NCBI RefSeq assembly: GCF_023159225.1
Contig: NC_063170.1
Span: forward strand, 58,363,708-58,427,707
Reading direction: 5' to 3'
Length of the DNA: 64,000 nucleotides
DNA from: Perognathus longimembris pacificus
Lineage: Eukaryota > Chordata > Mammalia > Rodentia > Heteromyidae
Shown here: positions 57,331 to 64,000 of the stretch, one piece after another
Numbering within the stretch: the stretch's first letter is position 1
Layout of the letters: each line of letters begins with the position of its first letter
Position numbers and translations under genes: made by a program
Notes under the pieces: model-generated
Database searches by the model: none
What the model saw: the letters and a program-made list of their open reading frames with translations, nothing else
What the model was told of the DNA's origin: nothing

Positions 57331-59563
57331 CTCCTTTTTGTGTACAATCAGTCTGACTGTGTGTGAATAAAGATGGCAGAGACTCCAAATGATGTTGAAG
57401 TCCACATGAAAAAGCTCTTCTTTCTGTGTTTATGCAAGGAGTATGAAAGTACCAGTTGGCTAAATGATGATCAGGGATTAGCTGAGACTAGGGCTGAGCT
57501 GTAGCTTTTGCATATTCGGTTTCCCTGTGTGGGAGTCAGGGTAGCGTCTTCTACACTGGCCTCCTTGTACCAAGACTGCAACCTACTTCCCAGTACAACA
57601 AATATCCCAGGGACAAATCTGCCCTCACCTCAACAATGCACTTCCCACCTCTCTCTTTGCATTCTAATCAATGTTTTCTGGTATCTATTGAACTATGACT
57701 TTTGCAATGGACTTGGCTTTGTCTAAACACAAGAGTGAATCTTTTTTTTTTATAGCAACCTACTTCAATCCTCTCAGAAACAAAAGTTTACAGTCTACTC
57801 TTGGAGGAACTTAAATTCTCAGCCCCGTGGGAGAAATTCTCAAGATTTTAAAAGCTGTTCTCACACTGTCCATGTTGTTATCTGTGAACAGATGTTTCTA
57901 GGGTTTCTGCTAGATGATTTGTAAAAGGGTGGCACATTCCCTGATTATATAAAATTAGATCCCATTAACAAATATGTTAATAGTTCAGACTTAAATTTAC
58001 TTATAGAAAAACAACTATCTAGTATACATAATTAGTCAGTAAATTTAACCCAGAAGGGAAATTGTTCTACAAACACATTAAAACTGTTTAATTATATAGA
58101 AGAAGGAATTTTCAGTTAGATATTGATTTCCTTGGCTATTGAAATAACTATGTAGCAACCATTAATAGTACATTGGAGTGCCAATGACATTTTCTACTAC
58201 GACACTATTGGAATAGAATAGTATATTTGCTTATGTTCTACTTTGAAATTCTAAGCCATTGCTCTTGCTAACATTTCTCTCCAACTCCTAGACTATATCA
58301 AAATTCATTTAAAATTAGTTCTTCAATTAAATCCAGGAGAGTCATCAGACTACATTTTTTAGAAAGCCTGGAGGAAGGGCTTAAGAAATTGTGTTTATGT
58401 ATGTGTGACAGTGTACTTAAGAAATGAATTTGGTTTGCATACCTTGCAATGCTTGGACTTATTTTCTTCTCTCTTTCATTCTTGATATTTCTTATATTTT
58501 AATCAAAGTCATATTTATAAAGCAATTTAAAACTAGATTAAAATTTAACCTGAAAAAGAGTTGTAGGAGAAATAAATTAACTCCCTCTGTCATTCTGTTT
58601 GTCTTTTGCCCTTTTCCCTCAAGGGCCTGTAACAAGTGGTATGACCCATAGCAGACATTTTATTTCACATGGCACCTTACGGAGCCAGTATGTCCCCAAC
58701 CATCACTCTGCATCGAAGTTAGATTATTAAATACATCCAGATTCATGGGGCCTACTTTAGACAGGGTTCACAGAGGTTAGTCCCCCTAAGCTACATTTTA
58801 AAAGCACCTTATGCATGCTGTAGACAAGCACCATCACCCGCAACTACACTGTGAAAATAGCTTAGCATCGAACCATCATGAAATTTTTAGCATTTATTTA
58901 AAGAAGCATCACCCCCAGATCTTATTAAACATGTGCATAGCAGCTCCCTCCCTGAGAGTATTAAGGGTCATGCCTTATTTCCCTCCTACCCTCTGTATTT
59001 TTTTCTGGTACTCCTCATCAAGCAACCCATTTTCCATTGTGCAGACCTCCTGACAAGCTAGTTCTTATCTTCTTTATATCATAGACTAGGCTATTCAGCC
59101 ATAATTGTGGGCAGTATTCCAGCTTGCATAGTATTGACTTGGCCTCAAACCTGAAGGGAGGTGCATCCTCTAACTGGGCATGTCATTACCAAATGAAAAC
59201 ACAATGGCTTGCAATAGTTGTGGACTCTGGGGCCATCTCTGTGGCCAGTCAGGGCTTCCCAGGTTTCTCCATGTGAGACTATTGGAAGTCAAGCCTGGGG
59301 AAGTCCCTAGTAAGCTTGCTATTACTCAACATGCCTTCAACTCTGGATAATCACAGACAAGGAATGGGCACTGAAGACAGGAGAAAGCCTAAGTGTGTTT
59401 TGTCCATGCTCCAAAGGGATCAATGGTGAATTAGGAATTTGTGGGGAAGCTGCCAAGATTCAAATCTACATTTGTGTCCAAGTGAGATGTCTCAACTTTA
59501 TCAGTTCTCTGTGGTTGCACTTATGAATTTCACTAAATAGTAGTGCCAGATGCACGTAAAAAA
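57331..59563. other. Unique or very old repeat sequence
   Basis: No gene recognised. Part of 58800-59120 has the feel of an old LINE (AAGCATCACCCCCAGATC), but I cannot place it. Confidence 0.4.
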
Positions 59564-59565
59564 AG

Positions 59566-59631
59566 CTTAGTAATCATTTTTTACTGAAGTATGGCATAAT
59601 TAGAAGAGTGCACAGTACATGTTTTTTTAAT
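59566..59631 (+). mobile_element. Old L1 3' UTR, left part
   Basis: TTTTTTACTGAAGTATGGCA is the start of an old L1 3' UTR segment. It resumes beyond the SINE at 59856. Confidence 0.65.
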
Positions 59632-59855
59632 CAGTCATGGGGCTTGAACTCAGAGCCTGGGGGCTGTAACTGAGCTGTTTTGCTCAAGGCTACAACTCTA
59701 CTACTCTGAGCCATAGTGTTACTTCTGGTTTTCTGCTAGTTAATTGGAGATACGTATCTCACTTTCCTGCCAGGGCTATCATCAAACTATGATCCTCAGA
59801 TCTCAGCCTCCTGAGTAGCTAGGATTACAAGTGTGAGACACCAGTGCTTGGCAAT
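59632..59855 (-). mobile_element. B1 / ID-like composite SINE inserted in an L1
   Basis: ATGGGGCTTGAACTCAGAGC, TGCTAGTTAATTGGAGATAC and CAGCCTCCTGAGTAGCTAGG. It separates the two L1 halves. Confidence 0.92.
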
Positions 59856-60560
59856 GAAATTAAAAAAAAAAAGCAAAATGAACACACTCATGTACATAAC
59901 ACACAGATTAAGAAACAACATTTTGTCATTTCTCCTCCTACCCTTTCATGATCCTACCAATGTTTACCACGCTTGAGATTTACATCACTGATTGGATTTG
60001 ACTATCTCTTTTCATTATGTCTATTTAAGTCATGAAATACAGACTCTTGTGGCTGGCTTCTTTTTCTCATTAGAGTATGAGATCCATCTTTGAAGATGTG
60101 TATACTGAATTTCTCCAGTAAAATGATTCTATAGTATTCTCTTTTGAGATTGTTGCATGATTTATTATCTGTTCCATTATTTGATAGACATTTGCATAAT
60201 TCCTAGGTAGAGATTATTTAAAATATGTTGCCCTAAATATCCTTGTCCATCCATGTCTTTAGGAAATTTATGTACAAATTCACATTGGGTATATATCTGA
60301 CAAAGGAACTTATAAATGATAAATATATGTGTATTCTGCTTTAGTAGAGCTACCACAGATTTCCTGTATTACTGTACCAGTTGACACTCCTACAAGAAGT
60401 ACATAGAAGTCTCTGTTGTTCTGCATTCTCATCAACAATGGTTATTATTTCTATTATTCATTTAGCCATTCTGCCAGTCTAAGATACTTCCTGGTGGTTT
60501 TAATTTTTTTTTCATTAATGATTAGTGCAGTTGAATGCCTTTCCTGTGTTCTTCTATGGC
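59856..60560 (+). mobile_element. Old L1 3' UTR, right part
   Basis: TGTGGCTGGCTTCTTTTTCT, TAAAATATGTTGCCCTAAAT and TACCAGTTGACACTCCTACA are successive landmarks of old mammalian L1 3' UTRs. No coding potential. Confidence 0.75.
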
Positions 60561-60564
60561 TGTT

Positions 60565-60645
60565 AGGAAGGTTACAAGACAATTCATGTAAAGCTCTTCA
60601 CAGGGTATCTAGCACATAGCAAATGCTCAATAAAGCTAAGCATTC
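60565..60645 (+). mobile_element. MIR/L2-like terminal fragment
   Basis: TTCATGTAAAGCTCTTCACA and ATAGCAAATGCTCAATAAAG are the end of an ancient SINE/LINE of this type. Confidence 0.55.
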
Positions 60646-60649
60646 ATAT

Positions 60650-62905
60650 GTCTGATGCTCTTGTCTACTTGAAAAGGATCAAAGCATAACCTCAGTATTA
60701 CACATGGCTACCTTTCAATAATCATAACACTTGGCCTCTTCACAATGTGAGAAAAAAAGCTGCAGACAACTAGACAATTGGCAAATAAAAAAAAGAAAAG
60801 GTTAAAAGAGAAAAATAAATATACTTTATGGCTGTTTCTCCATTAACTAGTATAAGCAACAGAAGTTTATTTTATTGAGTACCACTGAATTAACGCAAAT
60901 GAAATGTAATCTCATTAATCACCATTTATTGATTTACACCTCGCTAATGCAATCGTTTAGGAGAGTAGCTGTTAGGCAATGGTGTCTCATTATAGTTCTT
61001 GTGTAATTTCCAGGTAGGAATTATTATCAAGTATGTCAAGTGGGAATCCTAGGCCCTGGGTATGCGATTATCAAACTGCGTGAGCAGTTGTACAAAATAC
61101 CACTAGAGACATTTCCCACTAGCCAATGCTGAATAATGTAGCTTCCTTTGGCCACAGTTGAAAGGGAATTTTCCTTCTTGACTTTGGTCATTCAGTCTTA
61201 AGCGAAGGAAGGACATACAAGCATTTCTGGTCACATTCTTCTCACTTGACCACAGCCAGGAAAAGAAAAGTTGGTGTGAATTGTGGCCAGTAACAAGTAG
61301 AAAGCTCTGAAGACCGGAGGCTCAGCCATGTGAGCAACACATCATCCATTCAGGAATTTAGAACCAAGAATGGCATTACAAAGGCCACAAAGTGGCCTTA
61401 AATTTTAAGCTGTCTAAACAGTGCCAGCAGGCAGACATCAGTCAGTGCCAACCACCATATGGACAAGAAAATGTATCCTGGCAAAGTAGCTTTTATTTGT
61501 TGAATTATTCAATCATTTGTTGTTTCTTTCACATGAATGCTAGGTAGGGAAGCTCCATAGACCACATCTTCATACATATATTTAAAACTTAAGTTGATAA
61601 GTTAACTCACTGGTGGAGGACAAAGCACAAGCTATACAAAGGTACACTTTTTTCTTTCTTTTTACTTCTGAGATTATCAAGCGCCTTGAGTGCACTGCTT
61701 AACACATAAGCTTGATGTGTTCACTAAAAGTAATCATTTGAACCACTGATAAAGAACTATGAAACGTGTGCATCATTTGAGTCAACACATATTTAAGTAG
61801 GACGAGGTACAAGCTGCATTTAATGCTGTGATGGTGGCGATGATTCATGTGGTATAAGATTATATCAAAGTCGATTCAGAAAATGTGATCACAAGCAAGG
61901 CCCCCTCAAGACAAGGTGGAGCTTGACTGCGTGGTTTCAAGCAATCATTTTCAACAGGAATTATCTTGATATCCCAGACACTTGGGATTGTCTGGAGCAA
62001 ATGTTGTTTGTCACCAGTAGAGTGAAAGGGGGCTGCTGGCACTTAGCAGGGAGATAGAAAGGATGGGGTTCAGCATCCTATAATATACAGGCCAGGCTTC
62101 CCTAATGAAGAACTCCTTAGCCCCAAATGTCAATGATTCTGAAGCTGGGAAACTAAGATTTATAGCATTTGGCTTTAGCCTCCGGGTTCAGGACAAATTC
62201 TGCCACATAGTAGGTTATCAATAAGTATATATTAAATGATGAGAATTTCAATAAAGTTACCAAGCTATTCAACAGGAAACTCCACTGAATGTATAATCAT
62301 CAGACTAATTCATGTTCTGTATGGGAGTTACATCTTAGTAAATCTATTAAAAACATTACCACCATTCTGCCTTTGGTTATTATTTGCAACTGTTTCACTT
62401 TTTTAAAAAACTATTTTTGTCTTTTTACCTAATGAAGTAGGGCATAGGTTAGCATTTTTGTAGCTATAGGTGGTACCTTTGAAGTCAGTCAGACTAATAG
62501 GCAATGGTTATCATATGCTAGACCATAAATTAGGATAGAAGAAAATAAATATGGCTAAAAGTATATAATTAAAACATACGCATTTGGTAATAGTAACTAT
62601 TACAGTCTGATAGCATGGCAAAGGATGGTAGCACATGGATTTATCTGGTTACATGTGCATTGTCTTTTGGTACTATTAATTGTCAGGCAGGGTTATTTTC
62701 TTTTTAATTAAGGAGTTATTTTATTATAGGTTATGGATTGGCACCATCAGGTCACCTAAAAAGTCATTTTATAGTAAAAGTTAGCACCAACCATGCTTGC
62801 CTGTGCAATGTGGAGAATTTCTGCATGGCAGGTAAGAACTAGGCATTCTTTCTCTAATTAAGACTCACATGCATATGTGGACAATCTAGTATTTAGAAAA
62901 CAGGA
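60650..62905. other. Repeat-poor unique block
   Basis: No gene seen. The stretch 60840-61110 has CATTAACTAG, ACGCAAATGA (octamer-like) and CTCATTAATC in mixed-complexity sequence and looks like a conserved element. A small L2/MIR-like end may lie at about 62195-62245. Confidence 0.4.
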
Positions 62906-62906
62906 A

Positions 62907-62985
62907 AGCTGAGTATATGGCTCACTGGGAGAGCACACGGTGAGGATCTGCATTTGATCACCAGCCCCCTAAAAAGAACACAGAT
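62907..62985 (+). mobile_element. ID-like SINE monomer, degenerate
   Basis: GCTGAGTATATGGCTCACTG and GCATTTGATCACCAGCCCCC then an A-rich tail. Confidence 0.65.
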
Positions 62986-63425
62986 ATCCAATTTAAAAAA
63001 GTCTAATTTTAATGTGAATAAATGAGTCCCAGCATAATCAGGAGAAAGCTTCTTCAGAATGGAGAAAATGTACAAGCATGTGAGAAGAGGGAAGACTGAT
63101 AAATACAAGATAGAAATGAAGGGAAATTTGGCAAAGTACCAGTGAAATCCACTCAAGAGTATCCTTAGGAAGTTGGTTAAATAACACAGAGTTGTTTCCA
63201 ACCATTAGAGTGAATAAAGACTTCTATACACTGACTTTGAAAGTTGATAACTTTATGAACATGAAGACAAGTTATAGCTGACAAGTATACATGTACACCT
63301 GTGTGTATTAGAGTCAAAACTGCATACGTGATTGAGATTGTTCCTATCAATGAGACAGATAATATGGGATGGATTGAATTACTCTTGATGAGACTTTTAC
63401 TTTGTCTTTATGCTGTCTTTATTCA
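62986..63425. other. AT-rich unique sequence
   Basis: No gene recognised. The minus frame 62893-63201 overlaps the SINE above. Confidence 0.5.
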
Positions 63426-63429
63426 TCTC

Positions 63430-63492
63430 TCTCTATATATACACATATGCATATATATATACACACACAGAGAGAGAGAAACATATACATGC
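63430..63492. repeat. Mixed TA/CA/GA simple repeat
   Basis: TATATA, CACACA and GAGAGA runs in succession. Confidence 0.9.
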
Positions 63493-64000
63493 ATTTGCAA
63501 TACCTAAAGTACAGATTTATGTGCCTGCTGTGGTAAGGTACCACTCAACTGAAATGCACCATATGACATTGTCTCACTGGCTTTCAATTCTAGTGGTGGA
63601 AGGAGCTGACAGACAGCTTGTACTAAGGCAGTTGTCCTGGATGTCCAGGGGAAGGGGAGGGTGATACTCATACCATTTGCCTCTTGTGGAGTCCAGTGTC
63701 CATGTTTCTCCAGTGAACCCCTCCATGGAGCCATTGGATGAAGGGCTAGAGGGCAAAAGTCATCCTGTGCATTCAGTTCATGGGAGATAAATGATGGAGA
63801 TACTTTTAAAGAGTCTCTTCAGTCCGCTCTTTACATATTTGGCTATAATATGACTATTTATTCATATAGTACTTTCCACAGATTCTGATTTTTATGGTGC
63901 CATAAAGTAAGATTTTCAGAAACTTGGTGATGGGTAACATAATGCCATCAGTGACACTGTTAATTAATGAAGAATTCTACTTCATGAGGGTGGGCATCAT
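63493..64000. other. Unique sequence at window end
   Basis: No gene recognised. Overlapping short frames on both strands. Confidence 0.5.

Noticed and set aside
59566..60560. Possible L1 open reading frame
   Set aside because: Only 3' UTR landmarks are visible. Stops are frequent and no reverse transcriptase motif is present.
355..62985. tRNA genes suggested by A- and B-box-like motifs
   Set aside because: All lie in ID-like or composite SINEs with A-rich tails and diverged loops. None folds as a clean tRNA by eye.

Overview
This looks like mammalian nuclear DNA, most likely from a rodent. The evidence is many copies of two rodent-type SINEs. One is a dimeric ID-like element of about 205 bp with a first ID/tRNA-like monomer and a second tRNA-like monomer. 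The other is an element of about 215 bp with a 7SL/B1-like left part and the same second tRNA-like monomer. The dimeric ID type points to the Geomyoidea (pocket mice, kangaroo rats, pocket gophers), but that assignment rests on recalled family descriptions, not a search. Rodent-style L1 3' ends, MIR, L2, MaLR and DNA-transposon relics and long microsatellites fit the same picture. Nothing prokaryotic or viral is present as an intact unit.

I find no convincing protein-coding gene, rRNA gene or bona fide tRNA gene in the 64 kb. Open frames are short, mostly fall in SINEs, LTR/L1 relics or simple repeats, and match no protein I recognise. The window is best read as a gene desert or the inside of a very large intron. 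Three places deserve a check as possible transcribed or coding pieces: 2596-3203 (minus strand, with a strong splice-donor match at 2754/2753), 38047-38245 (plus strand, flanked by acceptor- and donor-like sites inside an open frame), and 21810-22600 (an isolated CpG-rich patch with a 188-codon minus-strand frame).

Layout: 0-2.1 kb has SINEs and a CA repeat; 2.1-5.9 kb is repeat-poor; 5.9-9.5 kb is SINE-rich with a nested SINE cluster and an L1 end; 9.5-11.4 kb is AT-rich unique sequence; 11.4-16.8 kb holds SINEs, two large polypyrimidine tracts, L2 and MIR; 16.8-20.2 kb is mostly unique with two dinucleotide repeats; 20.2-23.1 kb has SINEs and the CpG patch; 23.1-28.9 kb is mostly unique with likely conserved stretches; 28.9-35.6 kb is rich in L1 and young SINEs; 37.5-42.4 kb is the longest repeat-poor block; 42.4-51.8 kb has SINEs, an L1 split by a MaLR LTR, a DNA transposon and a head-to-tail pair of young SINEs; 51.8-54.8 kb is unique and AT-rich; 54.8-60.6 kb holds old L1/MIR relics; 60.6-64 kb is mostly unique.

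Functional content, if any, is probably regulatory. Several repeat-free stretches carry clusters of homeodomain-type cores (TAATTA and similar) and look like the non-coding conserved elements common in gene deserts around developmental genes. That is inference and needs cross-species alignment.
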